The notes: generated by a model not told the origin, from the letters alone. A DNA stretch of 8,200 nt from Oscillospiraceae bacterium (GCA_031288675.1 JAITQY010000030.1:1-8200); one strand, 5' to 3'. Shown: positions 1 through 6,912, counted from the first letter of the stretch. Numbers and translations are program-made.

Positions 1-601
1 CATTAGGTATAATATGTTTTAAGATAATTCGGCTGTTGCCTGCGTTTATCGACTTAGCCGCCTCTATGTACTCCATCTCTCTGACGGACAGTATTGAGGC
101 TCTCATTAACCTCGCAAATCCCGGTACAGAGCCTATACCTATGGCTATAACCGCGTTCCGAAGGCTTGGTCCGAGTACCGCAGCCAGAGTAACGCATAGT
201 AGGAACATCGGAATGCTCTGGTATATATCCAGTAACCGCATTATCAGGTTATCTTTCCACCCTCCAAAGTATCCAGCTATCGCTCCGATTAATATCCCCA
301 CTATTGCAGCAATACCTGTTGATATTGTGCCCACCTGCAAGGACTGGCTCGTTCCGTAAATCAGACGGCTGAGAACATCCCGCCCAAGCCTGTCTGTACC
401 CAGCCAATGCTCCTTGCTTGACGGAGCAAACGGGTTAAGCGCATCCTGTTGGTCATACGGATACGGGGCAATAAACGGGGCAAGTATCCCCATAAGCACG
501 ACAAAAATAATGATAAACAGCGCAACTACGGCAATCTTATTTTTCTGCAGCTGCTTCCATACTTCGGCAAGCTTAGACTTCTTTTTCCTACGCTTTTCCA
601 C
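1..601 (-). CDS. DppC-type ABC transporter permease, partial (runs off left edge)
   Basis: This is an inner-membrane permease of the peptide/nickel (DppC/OppC) class, which pairs with a DppB-type partner to form the channel of an ABC importer. I translated it by hand from a GTG at 601-599, giving 200 residues before the window ends. A basic N-terminus (VEKRRKKKSK) is followed by a first membrane helix at about residues 23-45, then the family pattern HWLGTDRLGRDVLSR at about 66-80, and further hydrophobic segments. The EAA loop, which contacts the ATPase, appears at the end as EYIEAAKSINAG and then IILKHIIPN. The GTG is preceded at 9 nt by a perfect AGGAGG, and no ATG fits better. It overlaps the end of the upstream permease gene by 14 nt, so the two are probably translationally coupled. 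The C-terminal third and any ATPase or binding-protein genes lie outside the window. The substrate is unknown; dipeptides, oligopeptides, nickel or other small solutes are all possible for this family. Confidence 0.93.
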   Translation of the reverse strand, partial: MEKRRKKKSKLAEVWKQLQKNKIAVVALFIIIFVVLMGILAPFIAPYPYDQQDALNPFAPSSKEHWLGTDRLGRDVLSRLIYGTSQSLQVGTISTGIAAIVGILIGAIAGYFGGWKDNLIMRLLDIYQSIPMFLLCVTLAAVLGPSLRNAVIAIGIGSVPGFARLMRASILSVREMEYIEAAKSINAGNSRIILKHIIPN

Positions 602-1580
602 TGCTCAATACCTCCTCTTTGCCTTCTATTTTCATTTCATATTTTTTCTTTCGTACTACATACTGTGAGCGAATCCGCGGATCAATAAAGGCAAACATAA
701 TATCTATCAGTAATATCACTACGCTAAACAAAGCCGACAGGAACAATACACTTCCTTGTATAACAGGATAGTCCCGCTGTGTCAGCCCGGAAAGCGTGTA
801 ACTTCCAAGACCCGGCACCGAGAATATCACTTCGGCTATAAGCGCGCCGCCCAGTGACATCCCAAAAATCGATCCGACCGTCATAATTATCGGGATAAGC
901 GCGTTTTTCAGCGCGTGCCTGTACAGCACTTTGTTTTCCGTCTGCCCCTTTGCTCTTGCGGTTGTAATATAATCCTGCCGTATTACCTCCAGCATACTTG
1001 ACCTCATTTGGCGCGAGATACCAGCCGCGTATCCAAGCGCCAAAGATATAGTTGGCAAGATCCAGCCCTGCCATTTTTCTATGCCCGAAGGCGGCAGCCA
1101 TCCCAGTTTAACGCAGAATACCTGCACAAGTATCAGCGCAAACCAAAATGACGGCATTGATACACAGAACAGGGACGCCACTATTGCCGCGTTATCTTTC
1201 CAGGTATACTGATGTGTAGCCGCGTATACGCCAAGCGGTACACCAATCAGCACCGAAAGAATTAAGCTAAGCCCAGAGATAAGAAGCGTATACGGGAAGC
1301 GTTGCATCATCTCCGTCCAAACACTGCGGGAGTTTGAAAACGAGTTGCCGAAGTCGCCCTTCAAAACTCCTCCTATAAATCGGAAATATCTTACCATCAT
1401 CGGGTCGTTCAGCCCCATTTTATCTCTTAACTCCGCCACCTGCTGCGGTGTAGCTTGAGTCCCGAGAATAAGCCGAGCGGGATCGCCTGGCGTGATGTCT
1501 ATGAGGAGAATGACCAGGAACGAAATCCCAAGTAAAATAGGTATCATCATCAATAATCGTTTAATTATGTACTTAGCCAT
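588..1580 (-). CDS. DppB-type ABC transporter permease
   Basis: A 330-residue inner-membrane permease of the DppB/OppB class, the usual partner of the DppC-type protein encoded next. The start is typical of the family: MAKYIIKRLL, a first membrane helix at about residues 9-29, then PGDPA at 31-35, and an external loop ending near GDFGNSF (76-82). Membrane segments follow at about 97-120, 131-155, 174-190, 229-252 and 276-300. The EAA-type loop is DYITTARAKG at 203-212 with ALKNALIP at 223-230. The conserved tail FAFIDPRIR (297-305) is followed by a charged extension of about 25 residues, slightly longer than usual, whose last codons overlap the next gene. The start has AAAGGCGG 6 nt upstream. 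The gene lies 39 nt after the FAD subunit gene on the same strand, with no visible terminator between them, so transporter and enzyme are probably co-transcribed. The substrate cannot be told from sequence. Confidence 0.95.
   Translation of the reverse strand: MAKYIIKRLLMMIPILLGISFLVILLIDITPGDPARLILGTQATPQQVAELRDKMGLNDPMMVRYFRFIGGVLKGDFGNSFSNSRSVWTEMMQRFPYTLLISGLSLILSVLIGVPLGVYAATHQYTWKDNAAIVASLFCVSMPSFWFALILVQVFCVKLGWLPPSGIEKWQGWILPTISLALGYAAGISRQMRSSMLEVIRQDYITTARAKGQTENKVLYRHALKNALIPIIMTVGSIFGMSLGGALIAEVIFSVPGLGSYTLSGLTQRDYPVIQGSVLFLSALFSVVILLIDIMFAFIDPRIRSQYVVRKKKYEMKIEGKEEVLSSGKA
611..616 (-). promoter_or_regulatory. Ribosome binding site of the DppC-type gene
   Basis: A perfect AGGAGG on the minus strand lies 9 nt before GTG 601-599. 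It is inside the last codons of the upstream permease gene. It decides the GTG start of the DppC-type gene. Confidence 0.85.
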
Positions 1581-1619
1581 ATCTTGCCGCCTTTCAAATA
1601 TTATTTTAGTGCGCCTAAC

Positions 1620-2603
1620 CTAATTTGAGCCTAACGCAATAAGCTCTCTTTTTACAAGTGTTTTAATTATTTGCAGCTTATATTCATTCTCCTTGTAAGG
1701 CTTTGCACCGTTGATTGCCGCTATCCCGGCTTCTTGCGCTAATTCATCGGTAATGTTTTTGCCTTTAACCACCTCTTCAGCTTTAACCGCAATATAAGGA
1801 GTTGGAGCCGCACCGCCGATAACTACCCGATAACTTTTATCAGCGTCAACCGCAACAGTAACGCTAAGCACAGGGAAATCAATGCTTTTTCTAAACGCAA
1901 ATCTTTTATACCGGCAGTTTTTTGAAACCTCAGAAACCGGTATCCGGATTTCTATTAAAAGCTCTCCCATATTCAGAACAGTTGCACTAAGAACTCCAAC
2001 GCCGAAAAAGTCGGCGGCTTTTATCGTTCTCTCTGTAGTTACAAATTCCGCGCCCATCGCTGCCAAAATCGGAGCTAAATCGCTTTGATTTACCGCTATA
2101 CAACCTCTGTTAGTATTGCTATCGGTCTTGAAAACGCCTGTCCCAAATACGGAATGATACCTGTTATCACCGGAAATCGCGAAACAGCGTTCCCCGCCTT
2201 TACGAGCGCAATTAAAGCGGTTTCCGAGTTTCCTGAAGTACCAGCATCGCGGCAGCTGACATACATTCCCGCCGATAGTAGTAGTTTCACGAAGCGTCGG
2301 TGATGACGCCGCGCCCGCCGCATCGCTGACAGCCTTAGCGCTTTCGATTACAAGCGGATTGCGTGCCGCATCGGCAAGAGTAACAAGCGTTCCGATTTTC
2401 AGTATGTTTCCGTCAAGAACAATATTGTCCAATTCGGGTATAGATTTAATATTAACTACTAATTTGGGATAATCCGGGAATATATCGTCTTTAAGCGCCC
2501 CGAGCAAATCCCCTCCGCCGGCAATGGCAACGCTGCCGTCTTTTTTCAGCAATGCGGTTGCTTCGTCAAGGGATTTAGCGTTAATATGATTAAATGCTCT
2601 CAC
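1620..2603 (-). CDS. FAD-binding subunit of a molybdenum hydroxylase, with probable [4Fe-4S] insertion
   Basis: The medium subunit (327 aa) of a three-subunit molybdenum hydroxylase of the CoxM/XdhB/HcrB/PaoB type, which passes electrons from the iron-sulfur subunit to FAD. The N-terminal FAD-binding half carries AGGGDLLG (28-35), matching the usual AGGTDLL, and TIGGNVC (109-115), the flavin phosphate loop. The C-terminal half matches the CO dehydrogenase flavoprotein C-terminal domain (IGGAAPTPYIAVKAEEVVKGK, about 262-282). Between them lies an insertion with C115, C120, C132 and C140 in the context PRCWYFR ... GDNRYH. It resembles the [4Fe-4S] insertion of 4-hydroxybenzoyl-CoA reductase beta subunit and E. 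coli PaoB. SDLAP (174-178) is also typical. The start is GTG at 2603-2601, forming a GTGA overlap with the stop of the large subunit gene, and GGGGG lies 7 nt upstream. The protein probably acts in the cytoplasm, since no signal peptide is seen. The final electron acceptor is unknown. Confidence 0.93.
   Translation of the reverse strand: MRAFNHINAKSLDEATALLKKDGSVAIAGGGDLLGALKDDIFPDYPKLVVNIKSIPELDNIVLDGNILKIGTLVTLADAARNPLVIESAKAVSDAAGAASSPTLRETTTIGGNVCQLPRCWYFRKLGNRFNCARKGGERCFAISGDNRYHSVFGTGVFKTDSNTNRGCIAVNQSDLAPILAAMGAEFVTTERTIKAADFFGVGVLSATVLNMGELLIEIRIPVSEVSKNCRYKRFAFRKSIDFPVLSVTVAVDADKSYRVVIGGAAPTPYIAVKAEEVVKGKNITDELAQEAGIAAINGAKPYKENEYKLQIIKTLVKRELIALGSN
2184..2261 (-). other. Four-cysteine insertion, likely [4Fe-4S] site in the FAD subunit
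   Basis: Residues 115-140 of the FAD subunit hold four cysteines spaced C-x4-C-x11-C-x7-C, with PRCWYF and then GDNRYH just after. An insertion of this kind binds an extra [4Fe-4S] cluster in 4-hydroxybenzoyl-CoA reductase and in the PaoABC aldehyde oxidoreductase. Plain CoxM- or XdhB-type subunits lack it. Cluster binding here is inferred from the cysteine pattern. Confidence 0.75.
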
Positions 2604-5011
2604 TTTTGCACCCCCTTTTCTGCCGCCGCGTTCGCCAGTGCCTTAATAACCCTATCCGGAGTTGCGGGAGGGTCAACCCATACGCCAATGGCATTATGTA
2701 TCGCCGTTACAATCATATGGGAATTCGCGAGATTATGCGCTATCCCCGACGCTCCGTATGCCCCGTTACCAGCTCTTGTTTCAAGCACACCCTTATCAAC
2801 AACAGGTACGTCAAGGGTAGTGGGTTTCCTGTAATCTATCATATTAGCATTAAGCTTTACGCCTGTTTCCGGGTCGAGTATATATTCTTCAAGCAATTGC
2901 GCGCCTTGTGAAAAATACACAACTTGATCTATCTGGCTTTCAAGCGAGGTGCGTCTGATAACCTTACCCGGGTCAATTACAACTCCGTATTTCAGTATCT
3001 CTACCTCTCCGGTTTCTTCATCAACAGCGACTTCGCACCACGATGTGTTCATAGTATCAAGCTTTCTGCCAAACTCCGTTGACCACGCCGCTTTTGGAGA
3101 ATTTCCGCCGTATTCTGCCGTTATGGTTTCACTCGTTGCGGATGAGAACGGCACGAACCTGCTTGGATCTGATTTTACAAAAACCTTGCCGTCTGCTATG
3201 TCCAGTTCGTCAGCCGTATAACCTTTTATCGGGCTTGGAGGTTTTGGCATCTCTACAGGACCAAATCTTGTAATTTCAATTTCTGCTTCTCTTACGGCGG
3301 CGTCAAGTATTTTTTTCTTTAGAATGTTAGCACACTCTTTAACTATCCACCCGTGTCCGGTCACCCCGTCAGATCCACCAGCCTCATCGGTATGCTGTGC
3401 GCGGTAATCGTAATCAACACATATATCTTCATAATTTAATCCCAGTTCTTCCGCCGCAATCATTGTAAAACATTCCGTGCCGAACCACCCTGCAATAGGA
3501 CCTTGCGTAGGCAGATGCACAACGCCGTCCCTGTACTCAAGCTTTGTAAAGTACTGCAAGAATGCGTGGCGCGGACACATCTGATAGCGGAACGCAGCGC
3601 CATGCAACCTGCCATCCGGCAAACGTTTTGTTCCCGCTTTATGCCATTGCCAATCCATAAGCTTTTTACCTTCTTCAAGGCAAGCCTCAAAACTCGGCAC
3701 TGGTCTGGTATCTTTTTGTGAATCCGGACCGTGCAGGTTCAGCCGCGCAATTTCCGTAGGATCTATGCCGAGTTTCTCCGAAATCAGATACAAACCCACC
3801 GTAATCATATCCCAACTATACGGAACAAATTGTCCGCACGTATACATAAAGCTACGGTTGGAATCTACAATAGTATACCTTTGGATTATGTTCTCACACT
3901 TCAAAGAGTAATAGCCGTTCCAGTCGCGGTCATATGTAGTCATCTCTGACGAATTAGGCGCGCCGTGATCAATGACCGTACTATCCTCAACCGCAGTAAT
4001 AAGCCCGTTTTTCTTCACGCCAAGCCTAATATGCGCGTGGCGCTCGTTAACACACATATCAAAGTTTTCTTCTCGGGTATTACAGCAGCGTACAGGCTTG
4101 CCGGCTTTCTTACTTAGTAATGGCGTAATCTCCTGGCTCATCCGCAATCCCCAATCGCAGTACTTACCGCCCTGAAACAGCCCCTCTTGTATTACGTTAT
4201 CTGCAGGCAATCCGTACATTTGGGCAATCATACCGCGCCGCCCGACCGCGCCCTCAATACGCAGAGTTTCACCGTGTTTGTACATGTTTTGCTCCGACCA
4301 CCACGCCACAGACGCTTGAGGATTAGGCAGCAACGATACAACATCGTGTACGTTTACATCGTATTCAAGAACGAAATCGGCTTCGCTCCACCCCTTTGCA
4401 ACATCTCCGTCGCTCTTAGTAGACCAGCTGACGTTGCCTACCTTGCGCGGATCTTCCGGATAGTGCTGCACCATCCACGGATGCCCTTCCTTGGTAATAG
4501 TAGGCGCTCCGTACGTTCCGGACTCATCGTATTCCTGACCTCGTATTGCCGGAAAATCGGGATCTAATCCTTTTTCTATATCAACTATAAACGGCAACTC
4601 TTCCCATTCGATTTTAAGGGCGCGCAACCCCTCTTCACACAAGGCTTCGCTTTCCGCAATAACGATTGCGCCGACTTCCTGACCTTCCTTGTGAGCCTCA
4701 TTTAACAGAAACGACGGCTTTGTCCCTGCCATAGGGTCATTGCCTACTTCGCTGAAAATAGGGTCATCCCACTTAACTACGTCTGTAACACCGGGTATCG
4801 CGAGCGCGACTGCAGAGTCAATACTCAAAACCCTTGCGTGAGCATACGGGCTTCGCAGTATTTTCGCAAACAGCATATCGGGTACTGTAAAGTCTGACCC
4901 GAATTTCGCGACCCCCGTAGCCATCGCATAGGAGGTAAGACCGGGAAGATTCGGCTTGCCTACTACTCGGAAATTCTCACGGTTACCATTTGCACCGGCT
5001 AAATCTGCCAT
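2600..5011 (-). CDS. Molybdopterin-binding large subunit, xanthine oxidase family (divergent active site)
   Basis: An 803-residue catalytic subunit of a molybdenum hydroxylase, a normal length for stand-alone CoxL/XdhA-type subunits. The N-terminal a/b hammerhead domain is clear: GVAKFGSDFTVPDMLFAKILRSPYAHAR (33-60, typical GxAxYxxDxxxPxMLxxxxxRSPxAHA), IPGVTDVV (72-79), then QEVGAIVIAES and LRALKIEWEELPFIVD. The molybdopterin domains follow, with KKAGKPVRCCNTREENF (301-317), SEKLGIDPTEIARLN (411-425), AAEELGLNYEDICVDY (519-534), GGSDGVTGHG (545-554), EVAVDEETGEVEILKY (660-675) and the tail PPATPDRVIKAL (781-792). Pocket motifs diverge: GLFQGGK at 277-283 instead of GGGFGGK, CGQFVPYS at 392-399 instead of RGFGxPQ, and no Glu or Asp between residues 745 and 779 where the catalytic GxGE normally lies. 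ATG 5011 has AAAGGAG 8 nt upstream, 4 nt after the small subunit stop. The substrate is unknown; purine, N-heterocycle, aldehyde or acyl-CoA chemistry cannot be distinguished. It probably needs molybdopterin cytosine dinucleotide, as bacterial relatives do. Confidence 0.93.
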   Translation of the reverse strand: MADLAGANGNRENFRVVGKPNLPGLTSYAMATGVAKFGSDFTVPDMLFAKILRSPYAHARVLSIDSAVALAIPGVTDVVKWDDPIFSEVGNDPMAGTKPSFLLNEAHKEGQEVGAIVIAESEALCEEGLRALKIEWEELPFIVDIEKGLDPDFPAIRGQEYDESGTYGAPTITKEGHPWMVQHYPEDPRKVGNVSWSTKSDGDVAKGWSEADFVLEYDVNVHDVVSLLPNPQASVAWWSEQNMYKHGETLRIEGAVGRRGMIAQMYGLPADNVIQEGLFQGGKYCDWGLRMSQEITPLLSKKAGKPVRCCNTREENFDMCVNERHAHIRLGVKKNGLITAVEDSTVIDHGAPNSSEMTTYDRDWNGYYSLKCENIIQRYTIVDSNRSFMYTCGQFVPYSWDMITVGLYLISEKLGIDPTEIARLNLHGPDSQKDTRPVPSFEACLEEGKKLMDWQWHKAGTKRLPDGRLHGAAFRYQMCPRHAFLQYFTKLEYRDGVVHLPTQGPIAGWFGTECFTMIAAEELGLNYEDICVDYDYRAQHTDEAGGSDGVTGHGWIVKECANILKKKILDAAVREAEIEITRFGPVEMPKPPSPIKGYTADELDIADGKVFVKSDPSRFVPFSSATSETITAEYGGNSPKAAWSTEFGRKLDTMNTSWCEVAVDEETGEVEILKYGVVIDPGKVIRRTSLESQIDQVVYFSQGAQLLEEYILDPETGVKLNANMIDYRKPTTLDVPVVDKGVLETRAGNGAYGASGIAHNLANSHMIVTAIHNAIGVWVDPPATPDRVIKALANAAAEKGVQK
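2611..2619 (-). promoter_or_regulatory. Ribosome binding site of the FAD subunit
   Basis: AAAAGGGGG on the minus strand lies 7 nt before GTG 2603-2601, inside the end of the large-subunit gene. It supports the GTG start and translational coupling through the GTGA stop/start overlap. Confidence 0.7.
2675..2779 (-). other. C-terminal active-site segment lacking the catalytic glutamate
   Basis: Residues 745-779 of the large subunit cover the place where xanthine oxidase family enzymes carry GxGE, whose Glu is the catalytic base near molybdenum. Here the stretch reads RAGNGAYGASGIAHN and continues with no acidic residue at all. Two alignments are possible, placing Ala751 or Ile757 at the Glu site, and neither restores it. 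Confidence 0.75.
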
Positions 5012-5015
5012 AACG

Positions 5016-5687
5016 TCAGCTCCTTTCGACAGCGTTTGCGTATTCCATCGCCATAAACTCCACCGCTTCGGTAATTGCCTGAGCGTGGCGGGGATACGTG
5101 CCGCAAATACATATATTTCCGCTTAAAGCTTTGTTTATTTCTTCAACTGTAGGCGAAGGATTGCGTTCCAAAAGAGCTTTGGCGGCAACCAAAAATCCCG
5201 GAGTGCAATAGCCGCATTGCATTGCGTCCCACTTACAGTAAGCGTCAATCAGCGGTTTCCACTTGGGGATCAACGCTATCCCCTCTACCGTTTCGATAAT
5301 CTTGCCATCGCACTCAGCCGCAAGTATGTTGCATGAAAGAGCAGGCTTGCTGTTAATAATAACCGTACAGGATCCGCAAGCGCCCCTGTCGCACATTTCT
5401 TTCGCTCCGGTAAGCCCTAAATGAAACTGCAATACTTGTTTAAGAGTAAGCTGCGGTTCGATAATTAGATCGCAATTTTTACCATTGACATTAAGTGTAA
5501 CCGCAATGGGCGGAATACTGTCAGGGTGTTCGCTTATGTAGTGTCCGTTCAAATCATCGTAACTTATAAAGCGCAAGCCGCATATAGGGCAACTGATAAC
5601 TTTAGGGCGAACGGGCATTGCCGCTATTTTAGCTGCCGCTTGTTCGCTTGCGGCTTGCAATGACGTCGGAGGTGTTGTGTTATTCAT
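5016..5687 (-). CDS. [2Fe-2S] small subunit of a molybdenum hydroxylase with N-terminal C2H2 zinc finger
   Basis: The electron-transfer subunit (223 aa) of the molybdenum hydroxylase, of the CoxS/XdhC/HcrC/PaoA type. Relatives are usually about 150-170 residues; this one has about 60 extra at the N-terminus. Residues 61-140 form a plant-type ferredoxin domain with ligands C99, C104, C107 and C119 (EMCDRGACGSC). Residues 141-215 form the helical domain with the second cluster: C158, C161, C193 and C195 (QCGYCTPG ... ICICGTYP). The extension begins with an alanine-rich stretch (about 7-24). It then carries a perfect classical zinc-finger pattern at 33-54, C-x2-C-x3-F-x5-L-x2-H-x4-H, with ligands C33, C36, H49 and H54. 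There is no Tat or Sec signal. ATG 5687 has AGGAGA about 9 nt upstream and lies 35 nt after the end of the SDR coding region. The large subunit gene starts 4 nt after its stop. All eight cluster cysteines are intact, so electron transfer should work. The role of the finger is unknown. Confidence 0.95.
   Translation of the reverse strand: MNNTTPPTSLQAASEQAAAKIAAMPVRPKVISCPICGLRFISYDDLNGHYISEHPDSIPPIAVTLNVNGKNCDLIIEPQLTLKQVLQFHLGLTGAKEMCDRGACGSCTVIINSKPALSCNILAAECDGKIIETVEGIALIPKWKPLIDAYCKWDAMQCGYCTPGFLVAAKALLERNPSPTVEEINKALSGNICICGTYPRHAQAITEAVEFMAMEYANAVERS
5526..5591 (-). other. C2H2-type zinc finger motif
   Basis: Residues 33-54 of the [2Fe-2S] subunit match the classical eukaryotic-style C2H2 consensus at every position: C33-x2-C36, F40, L46, H49-x4-H54. 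Besides the four ligands, both conserved hydrophobic core residues (F and L) are present at the right spacing. Zinc binding is an inference from the pattern. Confidence 0.8.
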
Positions 5688-5722
5688 TGATATTTTCTCC
5701 TAACTTACTCGGAACACACCCG

Positions 5723-5940
5723 TCAAAGAGCCGGAACGGCTTCTTGCTTATCGTAAATTTCGTTGTACGTCAAAAACGGGAATACTTCACTGTAGCGCGG
5801 ATTCGGCGTTTCATCGGGGAACGCCCTTACAATGGCGTTACAGCGTGCCTCAACGCCCTCCTTAAATTCCGTGTGCGTCATTATATAGAGATCCCCGCGC
5901 TTAATTCCCCTTACAACGCGCTCGCCAGCATCCATCGGCG
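5723..5940 (-). pseudogene. Out-of-frame C-terminal part of the SDR
   Basis: This reading frame, from about position 5940 to a TGA at 5725-5723, encodes SPMDAGERVVRGIKRGD, then LYIMTHTEFKEGVEAR and IVRAFPDE. It matches the C-terminal region expected of this SDR type, with a GERVxxGIxxxDLYIxTHxEF pattern. It is not preceded by its own start or ribosome binding site. It joins the main SDR frame by skipping one base in the CGTTCG at about 5940-5945, giving INT-SPMDAGERV. One extra T, or an equivalent +1 shift, explains the break. The reading stays open for about 70 codons after the junction, so the event is recent or is a sequencing or assembly error. Confidence 0.8.
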
Positions 5941-6629
5941 AACGTATTAATCCAATCTTCCGGCATGCCGTTTGCCATTCCAGCCGGCGGCGGAGCTTGC
6001 TTCTCATCACCCATAAGCGCGGCTGTAACTTCGCCGGATGATTTTCCTAAATTAGTTTCATATCCGCCGGGACAGAACGCGCTTGCGCCTACGTTCGTCC
6101 CAACCAAATCTTCCGCCAGCGACTCCATTATCCCGACTACTGCCGATTTGGTTACATTGTACAATGCCGTACCCGGCACCGGCAGCAACGCCGCCTTAGA
6201 CGCGGTGCTTACAATGTGCCCGCCCTCTCCGTGTTCCAGCATATGCGGCACTATTATTTGTATGCCGTTAAGAACTCCAGTAAGGTTTACTTTAACAGCT
6301 AAATCTGCCTCTTTGAACGATACTTTCCAAAGCGGTCCGCCGGCACAGCCAATTCCGGCATTGTTAACAAGTACGTGAATATTCCCGAACTTCGCTTTAG
6401 CCTGTTCAACGGCTTGTATATACGCGTCTCTGTCCGTAACATCAAGATTTATCCCGATGGCGGGTTGGTTATTTGTCTCGAAATACTTCATAGCTTCGTC
6501 AATAGCGCTCTGCCGCATATCAACTACGACTACGTTCATACCCTCCAGCGCACAGCACTTGGCTATGCCCAAACCGATTCCGCTTGCCCCGCCGGTTACG
6601 AACGCGGTTTTACCCCATAGATTTTCCAT
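5901..6629 (-). CDS. Short-chain dehydrogenase/reductase, C-terminus altered by a frameshift
   Basis: An NAD(P)-dependent oxidoreductase of the classical SDR family, expected to interconvert an alcohol and a ketone or aldehyde. As read it has 242 residues. The Rossmann glycine motif TGGASGIG is at 12-19, and an acidic residue at the end of beta-2 (VVVVD37) favours NAD over NADP. DVT is at 63-65 and NNAG at 89-92. The catalytic residues are Ser144 (STAS), Tyr157 and Lys161 (YNVTK), followed by PGG (187-189). The catalytic core is complete. After PEDWINTF (223-230) the frame runs into an unrelated short tail and stop, while the expected family C-terminus continues in another frame down to 5723. 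The intact protein would be about 301 residues. ATG 6629 has AAAGGAG 10 nt upstream. It is the first gene of the operon and faces the LysR gene, so it probably lies next to the regulated promoter. Whether the break is real or a sequencing error cannot be decided here. Confidence 0.85.
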   Translation of the reverse strand: MENLWGKTAFVTGGASGIGLGIAKCCALEGMNVVVVDMRQSAIDEAMKYFETNNQPAIGINLDVTDRDAYIQAVEQAKAKFGNIHVLVNNAGIGCAGGPLWKVSFKEADLAVKVNLTGVLNGIQIIVPHMLEHGEGGHIVSTASKAALLPVPGTALYNVTKSAVVGIMESLAEDLVGTNVGASAFCPGGYETNLGKSSGEVTAALMGDEKQAPPPAGMANGMPEDWINTFADGCWRARCKGN

Positions 6630-6872
6630 ACGTTTATAACTCCTTTTATTTATTATTTTTCACTTGTTTATTACTATCGTTATACAAATAAATTAAAAAC
6701 TTATGGCACGGGTTAAGGTGTTAATGTTTCCGGGCGTAATTAAAACGATACTCTGTTAAAATATTTTTTCGTGCTTTTCCCCAATTACATGCAGTTCAGG
6801 AAGGGTACTATTGGTAATATTGATTATAATCGTCATTGCTCCATTTGTAAAGAATGAAGTTTGTTATACCTG

Positions 6873-6888
6873 TAGCTAAAAAGCTACG
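6873..6888. repeat. Small perfect hairpin GTAGCT-AAAA-AGCTAC
   Basis: A 6-bp perfect inverted repeat with a four-base loop lies inside the divergent intergenic region. It has no T-tract in either direction, so it is not a convincing terminator. Its function is unknown. Confidence 0.45.
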
Positions 6889-6912
6889 CCTAAGTGTAAC
6901 CTTTTCGAGAAA

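Noticed and set aside
724..1101. 125-codon minus-strand frame inside the DppB-type permease gene
   Set aside because: It is an alternate frame of a clear permease gene, with no family features of its own.
2085..2323. Open frames on both strands overlapping the FAD subunit
   Set aside because: They are shadows of the FAD subunit gene, which is itself complete and carries the conserved motifs. I see no frameshift in it.
4187..4567. 126-codon plus-strand open frame inside the large subunit gene
   Set aside because: It is antisense to a clearly conserved protein, has no ribosome binding site and no recognisable domain.
5627..5687. N-terminus of the [2Fe-2S] subunit as an export signal
   Set aside because: The alanine-rich start has no twin arginine, no basic n-region and no hydrophobic core, so the complex is probably cytoplasmic.
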